From Collariella sp. IMI 366227 (Eukaryota > Ascomycota > Sordariomycetes > Sordariales > Chaetomiaceae): 64,000 nucleotides of DNA. The translations under genes and the position numbers were made by a program. Shown here in pieces: positions 1 through 11,884 of the stretch (position 1 is the stretch's first letter; every line of letters begins with the position of its first letter). Below the pieces are notes generated by a model that saw only the letters and a program-made list of their open reading frames with translations, searched no databases and was not told the DNA's origin. The stretch covers positions 248,001 to 312,000 of the forward strand of contig JAPEUS010000021.1 in assembly GCA_027946355.1 (NCBI GenBank), read 5' to 3'.

Positions 1-644
1 GCGAACGTCAAAGAAGATCGGATGGCACACCTAACGCCCCCAAAAATCTGAGGCCTCCACAATCAACATGCATGGCGGTTACCAGCCCAGTGTTTTGAAC
101 GCTGAGCCATTATTTGTTTTAGAAAAATTGGGGTTTCATTATGGCTCCTAGACTCGGAGTTTGGCAGGGCTTTTCCAACAAAGAGGCGCCACACACAAAG
201 AAAGCTTTTTTAGTTTGATAGGTTCCTCTTCGGCCCAGAGCCAACACTAACGGCCTTCTTGTGAACAATCCACTGTTGTGATGGGCCCACGAGCCAACAT
301 GCCGTCCTCCACGGTGCCAACAATAGATGGAAATCGACCCCCGAGCCTGAGTTTGGGGCCAATAAAAAGTTTGAGGCAGGTGATATTGCTCCACGGCGGG
401 CGCAGAAGTCCTCCACAACGCCGAAAATGAGATGGAAATCCTCTCCCAGAGGTCTATTCAAAGCCCGCGTTCTCCAGCCCAGGATAAATTCTCCCCCATC
501 CTCAAAGCATTGTTATTCCTAATCTTCAGCGAGCCTGCTATTAAGTTTTCATGACCAAGCCACCACAACCATTGCTTACCACATAAAAAGGTTTGACAAG
601 ACCTTCACGTTCTCATTATTCGCTGCTGAAAGTTCACCACCACC
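1..644. other. Intergenic, no gene seen
   Basis: No open frame in this stretch has recognisable protein character or intron signals. It lies upstream of the broken secreted-protein gene and would contain its former promoter; a CA-rich leader precedes the ATG at 645. Confidence 0.5.
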
Positions 645-1291
645 ATGATCGCCCTCTTCACTTTTGTCCTGACCATGCTGGCCGCGTCGGTCGCGTCGGC
701 GACCGCCATCAGCGTCACGCCCCATGAGGAGTACTCCTCCTCGGTCGGCGTCCTTGACTGCAAGATCAACACCAACTGTGTCGCCTACTGGCCTGGCGCG
801 GTCGACTGCACCAAGATCTGCGTCCGCGTCACTTACAATGGCCGGTACATCGACCTCCTCTGCATCGACCAGTCTGGCGGCGCATACGACATCTTCTACA
901 ACGCCTGGGTTTTTCTCTAGACCGGCCAGAACGCCAAGAACAACACGATAAAGAGCGGTGCAATTAAGGCGACCTTCGAAGAAGTTCCACAGAGAACTAC
1001 AGGGGTTACATGACCGGTGGCAAGCTCGCCTTTTCAGCGGCCAACTCGATGAACTTCATCTCCCACTGCCTGGAGAAACCCGACAGCTGGGTCGCCAAAA
1101 GCCACGAGCTCCGAAACATCCATGACCCCGTGTGCCACTGGGGTTACGACGAGCCCTGCACGCTCAACCTGGCGACGGTCAACAACCAGCCGAAGTGCAG
1201 CCCGCATGACTTGAGCGCAATCGGCCCTAGGATGCCGGACACTGTCAAGAACATTGAGTACAGTAGTGGAAAAGAGGTGTTCGCCTTTTGA
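645..1291 (+). pseudogene. Secreted cysteine-rich protein, broken
   Basis: The reading frame starts with a clear signal peptide (MIALFTFVLTMLAASVASA) and continues into a small secreted protein with paired cysteines. It is interrupted by TAG at 918-920, where related fungal secreted proteins, as I recall them, read on through a Gln (FLQTGQ-like). Downstream the same protein continues (TGQNAKN), changes frame near 990 and finishes in the frame ending at 1291 (SAANSMNFISHCLEKP, DPVCHWGYDEPCTLNL). CAG to TAG is a C-to-T change of the kind RIP makes. The family is common in ascomycetes but I know no established function. One stop plus one frameshift indicate a pseudogene; the stop is harder to blame on assembly than the frameshift. 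Confidence 0.7.
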
Positions 1292-1693
1292 AGGGGATTT
1301 TATACCTAGACAAAGAGCTCGGGATGAATGGAAGGAGGAACAGGCCAGGGGATACGTGGAGGTCATGGGGAACGGACGGGGGACAAGTTCACCAAAGAAC
1401 TAGGATTCACCATTTTAAAATGGCAGATATTTCTCGAATTTGAGAACCTTTTTTGTCAGCTGCTGTGTTCCGTTATGAGTGGCTTGGAATGTGACCTGCC
1501 ATTCAATGCTTGAAACTTGCTGCCCCTTGCGTTTCCCCATCAAGCGGGCCAACATGCAAGACGTGTCGCATTTCAACAAGGAATATTCACCTTTTACCCA
1601 TGTGAGATTATCTACACTGAAGATCATTAGGATTTGGGACACCCCTCGAGTCGCATCTTTGACGAAACCCTGACGCCAAGCCCACCTTTTACC
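1292..1693. other. Short intergenic spacer
   Basis: About 400 bp between a plus-strand pseudogene and the 3' end of the minus-strand transporter, so a convergent 3'-3' spacer. Small open frames here show no protein-like composition. Confidence 0.5.
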
Positions 1694-3574
1694 CTACATC
1701 TCACTGATCTTCTTCTCCACCCTTGAGCCCGTCGACTCTCCCTCGCTGCTGCAATAGCTCTTCTTGAACTCATCCTCCCTCCCGTAACCCTCATCCATCC
1801 TGGGCCGCTGCTCCTCAATCTCAATATGCTCATCATCCAGCACTTCATCCGAGATAATTTTCGGGTTAAACGCAAACGCCCCCCGCGGCACAAACGTCGC
1901 CGCCAACACCAACACACTTACCACCGTCATCTGCACCCCCGCCGTATACACCAACCCACTCCTCACCTCACCGCCCTCCACCCCCAGACCTATTATAAAC
2001 CCCATCCAAATACCTTCCCAACACCGTCCCCAACACCGCATATGTCACGATATAAAACGAATACAAAAACGCCATCACCGCCCCCAAAGCCGAAACGTTC
2101 TTATTCTGGCTCTCAATCCTGGCCAACGACGCCTGGATATACGCCGCAAGACTCACATCGCCACTCGCCCAACCAAACGACACGGGCGCAAAACTCGCCG
2201 CCACAACCCACGCCTGGCCCACGTCCCCCATCGCGGGCCTCCAATACGGCACGTACCACACCACCAGCAACACCAACGCATCCAACCTCAACCACGGCAT
2301 GGGCGTCTGCACCGCGTCGGCAAAAACCAGCACCGAAAACGCCCCCAACAACTCCCCCAGGTTGGAACCCCCAACCATGATCTGCGCCCAGGCGGAGTTG
2401 CCTAAATATCTGCGCGCGATCTGGGGGGCGATGCCGTTCTCGAGGTAGCGGTGGGCGTAGAGAGCCACAGAATACCCCGGCACGAGCCACACAAACCGGC
2501 GCGAGGAGAAGAGGATGCGGGCGCCGACCCAGACGGATTCGGCGAAGAGGGTGAGGCCGAAGAGGGCGGAGCGCCAGTAGGCTGGGCGGGTAAGGGTGCC
2601 GAGCGGGGAGGGGAGGTGGTGGTGGGGGTGCGACGGAAGTTGAGTTCCGAGAGGAAGAACCAGGTTGTGGCGCTGAGGGTGAAGCAGATCGGGGTTATGA
2701 TGAAGGCCATGTTGTTGCCGAGTTGGGGATGATGACCAGGCCGGTAGTGAAGGCGCCGACGGTGCCGGAGATTTCGTAGAAGATGTGGACCTTGGGGTGT
2801 TAGGGGAGGGTATTTGGGGGCAAGAGAAGGTTGTTGGGGGCGCGTACCAGAGAGTCCATCTTTTTCAGCTTTTGGACGTGGCCGCCGACAATGTCTCGGG
2901 GAATGACGCGCCGTATCAGCTCAACCATGCCATAGACGATGCCGCACACGCAGTATACCGGGATCATAGCGTCGGTATTGTATCTGGGATGTGTAAGTTG
3001 TTGGAAGGGCTCAGGATATCGGGTGGTGGTACCAACGTTCCGTAATAGGGCCACTCATTTTCAGGGTGGTTTTTGCGGTCTGGGTTTCGTAATGGTTAGC
3101 TGTGACTAAGATAGAAGGCTGACAGAAAACATACAAGCAGCTGGCATAAATGTGCCGCCAGTGGCGGCGTCGATGATGAGGAGAAGGGCGGAACAGATGC
3201 CGAAGATGAGGATGGCGCAGGAGAGGATGTTTTTGGTCGGATATCGTTTGACCTGGGTCAAGTTGTCAACTGACAGTACCCAAGTTGCAAGCCCAAGAAA
3301 TCCATACTAATGGTCCTATCAAGATGGACCCAACACACTGAAAGGCCTGGTTCAGTCCGGTGAGAAGACCCAACCGCTCGAATGTCCGGCTGGGCTTTCT
3401 GTCACGAAGGGCCTCGTAGTCGTATCTGTTGCTGGCAAGAGCGATGATGGATCCGTTGAAAGCCTCGAGCCCGAACTTGTAAATCATGATGCCCGCAATG
3501 TAGATGGCAATGTTGCGGCGCTCCTGGGGTGTAAAGGCCCGGAGGCTCTGCCTCAAGTCCGCAATGTATCCCAT
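1694..3574 (-). CDS. MFS-type multi-pass membrane transporter (frame breaks)
   Basis: The N-terminus is MGYIADLRQSLRAFTPQERR and the frame carries a chain of hydrophobic segments typical of a fungal major-facilitator-like carrier (YKFGLEAFNGSIIALASNRY, GMVELIRRVIPRDIVGG, APQIARRYLGNSAWAQIMVGG, GDVSLAAYIQASLARIE) and a charged C-terminal tail. I place four introns at 3253-3307, 3080-3134, 2984-3036 (5' GTTGGT) and 2791-2847; each restores the conserved frame across the junction. Three frame breaks remain: near 2721-2728, within the C/G-rich 2597-2632, and near 1970-1986. All lie at homopolymer runs, so assembly error is as likely as decay. Substrate is unknown. Although ferroportin-like iron export came to mind, nothing in the sequence proves it. 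Confidence 0.65.
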
Positions 3575-5280
3575 GGTGACGCTGGAGCGGCGTCAACGCC
3601 GCGAGTGGGAATGACTTGACGATCGGGAGTCCCTAGACGCAGGGAGGGTGGTGTGCCGCGTGTCAATATAGTTTGTGCAGATTGCATGCACGTGTCGACT
3701 TGCCGCTGCGCGGATAGTAGCGAGCCCGCCATCCAACACCTAAGGGGTGCCATGCAAGGGCTTCGGTAAAGACACAGGGAACTTGCCAGGGGCAGGGGAT
3801 GGAATGGATGGGTCCAGTCCGCTCTGCTCCCCGTGGGGGTCTTCAAGTTCCAGGGCAAGGGGTTCGCGTCAACCAGCCTGGCCCTGTGGGTTTCGAGACT
3901 CCTGGGGGTGTGCAGACTGTGGCTTCGCCAACAAGAACAGATTAAAACTTGCCCAGTGAAGTCATCTTTCACGGGTTTTCCTTAGCAGCTGGCATGTTTG
4001 AACCTCATTGAGGAGGGCCATCGAGCGGCAAGCAAGCATGCCAGACCTGTGCCCGTTTCATGGCACTGTCAGAGGTTGTGCAGTCGATGTGCCGGTCCCG
4101 GGCCAGGGATGAGATGCGCCAGGGATGAGATGCAAGGGGGACAGTGGCCCGATCCGAATAGCATCAACCCATGGCGACATGCCGTGTTGGGCTGCAAGTT
4201 TGCGATACTGGGCGAGGGGTGGTATTGAAGTCGTGGAAGCCAGAGGATGGCGCACGTGGTCTTGGCATCGACATCCATCGTCAGCCACTGCCACCTTGAT
4301 AGCAGTGATTGACGGTGCGGAAAAAAGAAGGGCGGAATTTACACGGCGCGGGATGCGGTCCTGTCTTTAATACTTGTTCATGACAAAGCAGCAAAGTCGA
4401 CTTGTCCATGCCGTCGATTGGCACCATCATTATTTTGGGAACAAACCGCAAAATAGAAGTTGTGGCTGAGGTTGAGTTCGACGATCCAGAATTTGGAACA
4501 AGAAGAAGAACCGAGCGTCAAATAAAGGGGGGACACTGTGGCTGCACAACAACACCACGACATCGTCCGGCTTGAGGTCGTGGAGAGGCATTCACATATT
4601 TTACTGGGGCAAAATGACACTTTCTTTGTAGGGGCTGCAATTAACATTCTGCATTTGCATTTGGCAGTTGAGATTCAGTAACATACACTGTTTGGTCTTC
4701 AAGCCATCTCTGGCACAGAAGGAGGCACAGTGCATCTTGTCCACACACTGGGATGTGGCAGGTGCATCTAGTGGGGTCTTTTCACGATCTATTTGCAGCG
4801 AATGGGGAAGGCGCGTCTGAGCACGACGACGACGGTGAGCAGGAGCCGAGATTCTTTGGACTCGATCCGTCCTGATTATCCTGATCCATCGACCGAGAAC
4901 CCCCACCTTGTCGATATCGCGTCTCATGCTGAAGCCATGGCTGCTCTGGGATCATTTAACGCAATGTACACACCACTTGGCGCGGTCTCTGGTTTCCGGC
5001 AGCGTTCCAACGTGCTGGGTCTGCGGCCTGGGATGCGTCGACATGGGCATCGATGGGAAATGGGGGGATGGGGAAACTTGAGCAGCGGTGATCCCATGCG
5101 ACGGGCGCGTTTCCCTTTCCTACCAACGGCCTCCATGCTGCTTACCCACTCTACCGCCCGATCCATACCCCCTTCGAGGTAACACCGTGACCCCTTCTTA
5201 CCCTTTGTTCCCGGGTTGGACTTCGGGAGCTGAGCCTCATTCTTTTCTCCACCTTCAACAAGAGATTCCCGGCGGTAATC
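3575..5280. other. 1.7 kb divergent intergenic region
   Basis: Lies between the divergently transcribed transporter (-) and SH3 gene (+) and therefore holds both promoters. The open frames here look like chance frames: no conserved motif and no splice logic. A short repeat, with 'gagatgcgccagggat' followed by 'gagatgcaaggggg', occurs near 4109-4139. No RNA gene recognised. Confidence 0.5.
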
Positions 5281-7731
5281 ATGGCAGCAGCCGCTGAAGA
5301 ACTCCTCATCCGGCCCTTCAAAGATGTGCTCGCCGTTGGCACTGTCGCCGCCGCCAACGCCACCCATGCTCTGCAGGATGGCCCCGGGTCAGCCGGGCGT
5401 GCCGATCGCATGGCCAGGGCTGCACATGCCGTCATCCGTGAAGGAGAAAGGGCACTTGAAAAGATGCAGCTAGTTTGGAACGACCAAGTTGGGGAGTATG
5501 GAGACAGGTTCATTGAGTTGATGGTCCAGCAAGGTGTGTGTCTTCATCCCAAGACCAGCAATTTGTCCAGATGCTGACCTCTTCCAGCCTCCATTGAGAA
5601 ACGCAGGCTACAACTCGAGGAGCTTCTGTGGGATTTCGACGACTTCACCCATCCTGATGACTTTGACCAGTCCAGGTATTCCTCTCTACAGGCAGCCACT
5701 AAGGCTCTTGCCCTGGACATCGTTGAGACCGAACGCCGCTTGAAGCTCGACACCGGCTCTCCCCCAATACCACAAGGAGGCTTTCCTCCCTTGCCTCCAC
5801 TCCCGAGCCGCCCTGGATCAAGGCCTGGATCTCTTCCCCCGTCCGCCCACTCACTCCGCCCTCGAGCCCTATCCAAACCCAGGTTGACACAGGTCCTGAG
5901 ACAGCAGCAGGATGAGCCGCGGCCGAGCCCTCGGGCAGTGGGAGACCTGTTACCACAGAGTCCACAACTCCCAGCTCAGACTTTAGCCAGTCTTTTGAAC
6001 CCGGGATCCAGTCAGGAGGATGACTCTGGGACAACAGCGACCCATCGACCGGTTCGGAGCCGATCTGTTGCTTCTCGCATGACCTACCGGCTACCTCGAC
6101 AAAATACGTCAAGGGATGCCTTCACGCCACCTGCTTCGCCGGGAATTGGACCGAGTCTCTCCCCATTCCCCAACCTCACCCCTCGTCGGAAAACTTTCGA
6201 CCCGGCACCGAGCCCGAGCACCACTATCCACACCAGAACGTCAGTCATCTCCAACATCTCACACACCAGCTGCTCCTCCTCGGCTCTCCTTGGGAGCCTG
6301 GATTCTCTCATCATCGCAGAGGACGAGCCGATGCCGATTCCCCCATTCCACCTCTCACCGACCCCAAACGAAGGAAGACAAGATAGCCTTATTGGAGTGG
6401 AAGAACTGCTGAGGGAGTCGGCCAACATTAACGGACACCGCAAATCACGGCCGGCCAACCCAAGGATTCCCGACTGCGCAATACGAGAGGACAGCACTTA
6501 CTACAAGCTGAAGGGTTTGTGCAGAGGCGCAACGAAGTTTCGGAAGGATGGTCACTGGGCCAGCATCAAGCTAACCTCGGAATACGAGTACGGGGGCGGC
6601 ATGGCCGGCGGTGGAGACATGATGAGGGCATCGGACGGCCTCGCAGTGCCTTTTCATTACGAGACAGCGAGAGTAGGGGCTTGTGGTGACTGCGGGTATG
6701 GTCACGACTTGGAGGAGGTGGAGCTTGACAAGGACGACAAACGTATGGCCCCCTTTCCGTTTCTTCCCCAAGACAGGCAGCTAACTGCCGTCGCAGTCGA
6801 AGCAGTGAAATCCTCAGAATCTGGAGCCCGTTACCGCCTACGCCTTCTCTTCAAGTCCCACCTCCGACAAGGAAGCAGCACAGAAACACACTACGCTTGC
6901 CTATGGTGTGTCCAAGCAGGATCCACTACCCGAGAAGGCGATGCCACCGTCTTTCGATCCTCCGAGGCCCTTTTCTTCCATTTAGCACGGCATCCACAGC
7001 CACTGCCTCCGCTTTCCGGCGTCAGCGTGCAGTACGGACACCCTCCAGCTTCCACACCACAAATCTTCGACCTCCATCTCCCCGATTCACCAATACCCGT
7101 TCCCATGCCAGAGAACGTCACCAGACAAGCCTCCGCTATAGCAGTAAAAGACCATTACCGAAAACCAGGACGCGGAAAGCTGGAGAAGCCCCCCAAATAC
7201 GACGCGGACATGCTTGAGTTAATGGAGGGCGCACGCATCGTGGGCGTCATCTTCCCCGAGAAGTGGGGCGGCAAGTTCTGCCTGGGCCGTCACGATGGGG
7301 AGTTTGGGGCGTTTCCAGCCAAGGCTATCGAACTGCGGCCGCCACAGGAGAGTGAGATACCGGCTGGCGGGGAGAGTGGTATGAGTGTGACGACGAGGTG
7401 GAAGTGGCAACCGCCGGTTGCGGCGGGGGTGCCGTGGCTTGCGTTTGGGAAGGGGGAGGTTATTTCGAATGTGCAGAGTGAGTTCCTCCTTGGCCACATG
7501 TCTCAAAGGTCTGCTGATGATGGTGTAGGTCTGTACGCGGATTACTGGTGTTGGTCTGGGACCAACAGCAAGGGGAAGATGGGCGTGTTTCCCCAGACAC
7601 ACATCGACCTGGAGACGTTGAGAGGGCAGAATGCCACGACAAATAAGAAGCCCAGGAGCCGAGGTTTGTTTGGCATGCGGTCTAACAGCACCTCGGAATC
7701 GAAAGGAAGAAGAAGCTCAGTTGCGTCATAG
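5281..7731 (+). CDS. SH3-domain-containing protein
   Basis: Three exons: 5281-5533, 5588-7477 and 7529-7731. The first intron (5534-5587) splits a Gly/Ala codon and joins LMVQQ to ASIEKRRLQLEELLWDFDDF. The second (7478-7528) is 51 nt and free of stops, so an unspliced reading stays open; splicing gives a proper SH3 strand pattern (GEVISNVQSLYADYWCWSGT). An N-terminal helical part is followed by a long Pro/Ser-rich disordered part (about residues 150-300), then a central folded part with CGDCGYGH and CLWCVQAG cysteine pairs. The C-terminus carries two SH3-like units, the first around GARIVGVIFPEKWGGKFCLG and the second ending GKMGVFPQTHID. It is probably a cytosolic adaptor binding proline-rich partners; the partner is unknown. 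The frame is intact. Confidence 0.8.
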
Positions 7732-7813
7732 AAAGCAGGACATACAGGAAAGACTAATTTGAAAGTACCATTTTGTGCCACCTCAACCCACCCAACCGCT
7801 TCTTCTCAAGTTT

Positions 7814-9020
7814 TCAGGCCTGCCAGCCCGCCAGCAGCCCATCAAGCTGCTCATGCCTCCGGACAGCATCCTCAAATGTCCGATATCCCTCCTCGGTTCC
7901 GTTGCGGTTGGCCTCAGCAAACGCCTCGTATAAGGCCGCGATGCCCCGAGCCGGGACCGGCAGCTCCTTCTGCCAGTCCTCCCAGTCCCACTCCACCTTC
8001 TCGACATTGTCCTCCTCGAAGTCGTGAATCTCGATCACCCGAGCGGAATCGTCACCGAGCGTGATGAAAGTGGTGTTCTGTGAAATTATCCGGATCTCGC
8101 CCTTCTCACCGTTAATAGTCCACACAAGGGCAGGCTCGCCCGGGAATGGCTGGCCACGGCGGTGACGGTAGTGCAGCGTGGCGTTCTTCTGCGCGATGCT
8201 GGACTCGTCCCACTTTCCAGAGACGAAGATCAGGTCGGGCACATTAGAGGTGACAGTACCCGTGATGTTGCCGCTGGCATCTTGAAGCTTAGAAACGGGG
8301 CGCTGCAGGTGGAAATCCCCCTTGACGGAGGCCAACTCGCCCAGGATGCTCTGGATCATATCAAGCGCTGTTTCCGCCAACATTAGCATTCATCCACCAC
8401 TCCCGCCAAAAAAGACAAAACTCACTATGCGCAAACCCAATCGTAAAACATTCCCCCACCCTCCTGTCCAAAAAATACCCCAACCCCTCCGGCACCCTCT
8501 CCCTATCGTTCAACCCCCAAACACTCTTACCTCCGAGCTCACCACCCTCCCAATCCTCCCTTCCTTCCCCAACAACCCCTCAACCTCCCGGCAACCGGCG
8601 CCTTCACCCCTGCAATCCCACCACCCCCTCCCGCCTGCTCCCCTACCCACCTTTACCAACTCCTCGCCCTCCCGCGTTCTCCGCAAGCGGCCACTCCTAA
8701 ACACCCCTTCCCCTTTCTCACGCTATCAATAACGGTTTGGTAATGTTTGTCAACCCTTGTCGCGCAAACTACCAAATCAACCTCTTCATCAGCAGCCAAA
8801 GCGGCGGGGTCGCCGTACGCACGCACGGTGGGGAGAGGTTGTACGCGGCGATAGCCGCCTGGGCGGAGGCGAGGGAGGAGTTGAGGAGGGCAACGATTTG
8901 GTAGTGGGAGCGGCCAAGAGGGAGAGGAGGTAGGGAAGATGAGCGTGGGATGCCCATGCTGTGGTGGCATGGGAGGAGAGGCCGATTAGGGCGATGCGGA
9001 GGGGTGGTGGCCGGGGGCAT
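7814..9020 (-). pseudogene. Gfo/Idh/MocA (Gal80-like) oxidoreductase, many frame breaks
   Basis: Pieces of one protein follow in order on the minus strand but in different frames. They are an N-terminal Rossmann start (LRIALIGLSSHATTAWASHA from the ATG at 9018-9020), QIVALLNSSLASAQAAI, the segment DEEVDLVVCATRVDKHYQTV, an EWPL-like stretch near 8690, and a long intact C-terminal part from about 8390 to the TGA at 7814 (GNITGTVTSNVPDLIFVSGK...VPARGIAALYEAFAEA). An intron at 8368-8425 joins TIGFAHS to ALDMIQSILGE. At least four frame changes fall in G- or C-rich runs. Intact members are NAD(P)-dependent dehydrogenases or Gal80-type regulators. Either the gene is decaying or the sequence here is poor; I annotate it as broken. 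Confidence 0.65.
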
Positions 9021-9606
9021 GGTGGGTGGTGGTGCCGTGATGAGGGGTGTTGTAAAGATTGAAAGGGATAAGTAAATGGAAGGAGGATGGTTGAAACACT
9101 TTGGGATGACTTGGCTTGGTTGTGGTTGATGAGGTTCAAATTGGCGTGTGAAGGTTTCTGTTGTGGGTACACTCCGAGTCCGGTTCTTTTGATCCTGTTG
9201 CCACTGACTCAACAAGTTTCTTAAACCGAAGTTAAGAACAAGTATGTTTATTTAGAGTTTCCTCTCTCATCTCTTCGGGGTTTGTGGCCTATGCTCGTGG
9301 CCGTGGGGGCCGAAATGGTGTTGAGTGCTTGGTAACCTGACGAATCGACTTATAAATCATCTGCTACTACGCTGCAGGGGGATTGTTCCCCGCTGCCGTT
9401 GGATTTGTCAGGTAACTCAAGGGTTTGGGATGACACTAGAGGACCAAGGCTCAAATCACTACAATTGGTTGTGACGTGCTCTGGCATCAACAAGCAGGAC
9501 ATGTTCGAGCCTTCTGAGGCGAGTGTGTAGGTAAGGAGAAACGTGACGGAGCAGCCAAGTGCTTTCTCCATGAACTGAAGCCCGTTGTTCAACCGTGGAC
9601 TAGGTT
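9021..9606. other. Intergenic, no gene seen
   Basis: Upstream region of the oxidoreductase gene, running into repeat DNA on its right side. An open frame on the minus strand from 9652 to 9350 begins inside the foldback repeat and is not convincing as a gene. Confidence 0.45.
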
Positions 9607-9962
9607 CTGTTGAACCACTGCGCGGGGAACGAAGCAATTGATTCAGCACCAAATATCACCAACAGGATGGAACTCAAAGAATTATTCAGCGGTTTGTAAT
9701 CATTCAGGAAAAATCCCCTGACTGGGCTGGGCCACGCAGATGGAAGAGGGGTAGATATTGTCGAACCGCAGGGTGCATCAAGCCACCGCTGAGTTGGTTC
9801 AAAAATACCCCTCACTTCGATCTGCGTGTCCTAGCCAGAAACAGAGTTTTCCTGGAAAATTGAGCAACAGGAATAACACCTGAACAACCCTTTGAGTTCC
9901 ATCCCGGTGGTGATATTTGGTGCTGAATCAATTGCTTCGTTCCCCGCGCAGTGGTTCAACAG
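9607..9962. repeat. 356-bp foldback (inverted) repeat
   Basis: The outer arms 9607-9688 and 9881-9962 are reverse complements with 77 of 82 positions matching; the outermost 54 bp are perfect. Four of the five differences are A in the left arm against G in the right. Inward, the arms stay alignable but looser (for example ccacgcagatggaag near 9731 against the complement of 9806-9832), down to a short loop around 9770-9795. The whole element is thus a long palindrome. It lies directly beside the 3' end of a LINE, with a related 40-bp block (cagcgatggcttgttgcc...) repeated at 9965-10010. It codes for no recognisable protein. Confidence 0.8.
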
Positions 9963-10017
9963 ATATGCGCCAACGCAGCGATGGCTTGTTGCCCCCTGCG
10001 GTTCGACATATACAAGT

Positions 10018-11884
10018 TAATATTATTATTCCTACACCGCTGTGCCCTGCGGGCATGTCGGACCCTCAGACATTTACTATACAGGAAAACCGCGCCCTTG
10101 CGGGCCGGGTGAAAAACCTATACCGACGATTAAGGAAAGAAATCAGTGAATGAGCCTGCGAAATACAAAAAGAGAAGGCCTCTTGGCCTTCGACGGGTCA
10201 GAGTCAGATTGCCTACTCCAGCTCGAGCTTCCTAGCCAAGCTGTACATCGGCAGTCTTCCTGAATCCATCAGCCAGCCCAGTATCCTTCTCGTCAGCCGA
10301 GCAGTCGAAGGACTGGCACCCTGTAGAACAGAGTAAAAGTCCCGTCGCGTCCTGACTTCTGTTCTCTCCCACGTCCGGGTCAACGGTGGGGCCAAACACC
10401 ACACCACCAGGTGTTCAGCAGTCTCCCGCCCTTCCCCGCACTCACAGCTGGGCGTCAGCACACTTGGGACTCCCCGTTTGAACAAGAAGTCCCGGAGGCC
10501 TATGTCCCCAGTTCGGACCTGGACCAACAACGAGCTCTTCGCTTTGCTCAGTCCCTCGTGCTTCTTAAGAGTCTTGTCCTTGAATAGAGTCTCCCGTTGG
10601 TGGTCGAGGTCATCCGCTGGTCTCGTCGTCGCCCGACCGTCTCGTTCCTTTAGCCATCTCTCTCTCCAAGCCTCCTCGACTACCCTGTCCGTGTCGGTGG
10701 TTCCCCCGGTCCAACGCGCTATTACTCCTGCGGCCTCTTCTACCGCTGTCGGCCTCTGTGGCCTTAAGGCCCGTGGTCGGCCCCTGTTGCTCGGCCTTAA
10801 GGAAAACCTCCGGCGTATCTTGCTGCAAGCTGCGTGGACAATGGTCCCTGGGGCCTTTTTATCTCCTTGGCCGTCGTCGAGAGCGGGTTGTTGAAGCCTG
10901 GTTTCGAAGTCGGCAAGCCGTTTGTTGAAGTATAGGTCCAATGGCGGCACCCATGTTTCTGTTTCAAAATTGCGGATTGGGGTGGACTTGAAAGCTCCTG
11001 CTACGATCCGCAAGCAGGAGTTTTGAGCCTTCCCAAGATCCTTGGTGATTCCCTTCGTTGCTGGCTTGCCTCCTTTTTCAGTGGGGATGTGGAAAGATGA
11101 AGCCCCATAAGCTAGCGCCGACCGGATGCATTTCGAGTACACCTCCCGTGCCTTAGCCAGACTCAGTCCCCACGTCTTGGCTGTGATTCTTGACAAAGCG
11201 TAGCTTTGGGTCACCAGTTTCCGTTCCACTGCCCTCAGGTGAGCTTTCCAGTTAAGCCTCCAGTCCAGCCAGACACCTAGGAACCTAGCTGATTCTGTCG
11301 GCTTCACTAGACTGGTGCCTCTCCCCGGCTGGGCAAGGTCGAGCTGGTTGGTCCACTGCCGTCGTCCCTTGTTGAAGTGAATCAGTTCGCTCTTCTCGGG
11401 AGCGAAGGCCATCCCTCGGGTGTCCGCCCACCGCAGACATGTCTCCCAGGCTGCCTCCAGCTGTCGGACGTTGGTCTCCGGGTCTCGGCCAAAGACTAAG
11501 AGATTGGTGTCATCTGCAAAGCCTGCTATCGCTAGATGGGGGTGCTGTTCTTTCAGCTGCTTGTATAGAGAGGCGATATAGAGAATGAAAAGAGCCGGAA
11601 GAGAGGGGAGAACCCTGAGGCACTCCAGCCCGTATGGCTGTCGGGGAGGCTGCCTGGCCGTCAAAGTGAAGGGTTGCCTTCCGTCCGGTTAGCCAGTCTT
11701 TTATCCATAGGACCAACCATTTTGGAAAGCCCAACTCTCGAAGAGTGGCAAGTAGTCGGGGATGGTTAACTGTGTCGAAGGCTCCCGAGATGTCCAGCTG
11801 GAGTAGCGATGCTGTTGCTTTCTGCCTCCACGCTTCTTGAACCTGAGCTACTACTAGTCGGACCGCGAGCTCTGTTGACCGGTG
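10018..11884 (-). mobile_element. Tad-like non-LTR retrotransposon, 5'-truncated copy 1
   Basis: The minus strand encodes the C-terminal part of a LINE reverse transcriptase: the thumb and polymerase region with the active-site motif GFADDTNLLVFG, then LARITAKTWG-like connecting sequence and a terminal zinc-knuckle-like CECGEGRETAEHLVVWC. The main frame runs 11664-10213. An extra base near 11615 (relative to the second copy at 45.4 kb) breaks it from the upstream part (GVPQGSPLS...). The 3' tail ends in an AAT-rich run at 10018, matching the tail of copy 2. The 5' end stops abruptly at about 11884, inside the fingers region (RSTELAVRLVVAQ), as expected of a 5'-truncated insertion. No clear target-site duplication was found. 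It is not autonomous. Confidence 0.9.

Noticed and set aside
1694..3574. Ferroportin or siderophore exporter for the transporter near the left end
   Set aside because: Remembered similarity is only to a general MFS-type fungal family; 24 kb and many genes separate it from sidA, and no iron-ligand motif was seen.
4793..5182. 129-codon open frame before the SH3 gene
   Set aside because: Lies in the promoter region, has no conserved motif and ends just before the true start.
9963..10017. Possible tRNA-like or SINE promoter (GGTTCGAC-type B box at 10000)
   Set aside because: No A box at proper spacing and no cloverleaf could be drawn; explained better as a repeat of the foldback block.
10213..11664. 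LINE frame as a host gene
   Set aside because: Reverse transcriptase motifs, a second copy at 45.4 kb and 5' truncation show a mobile element.
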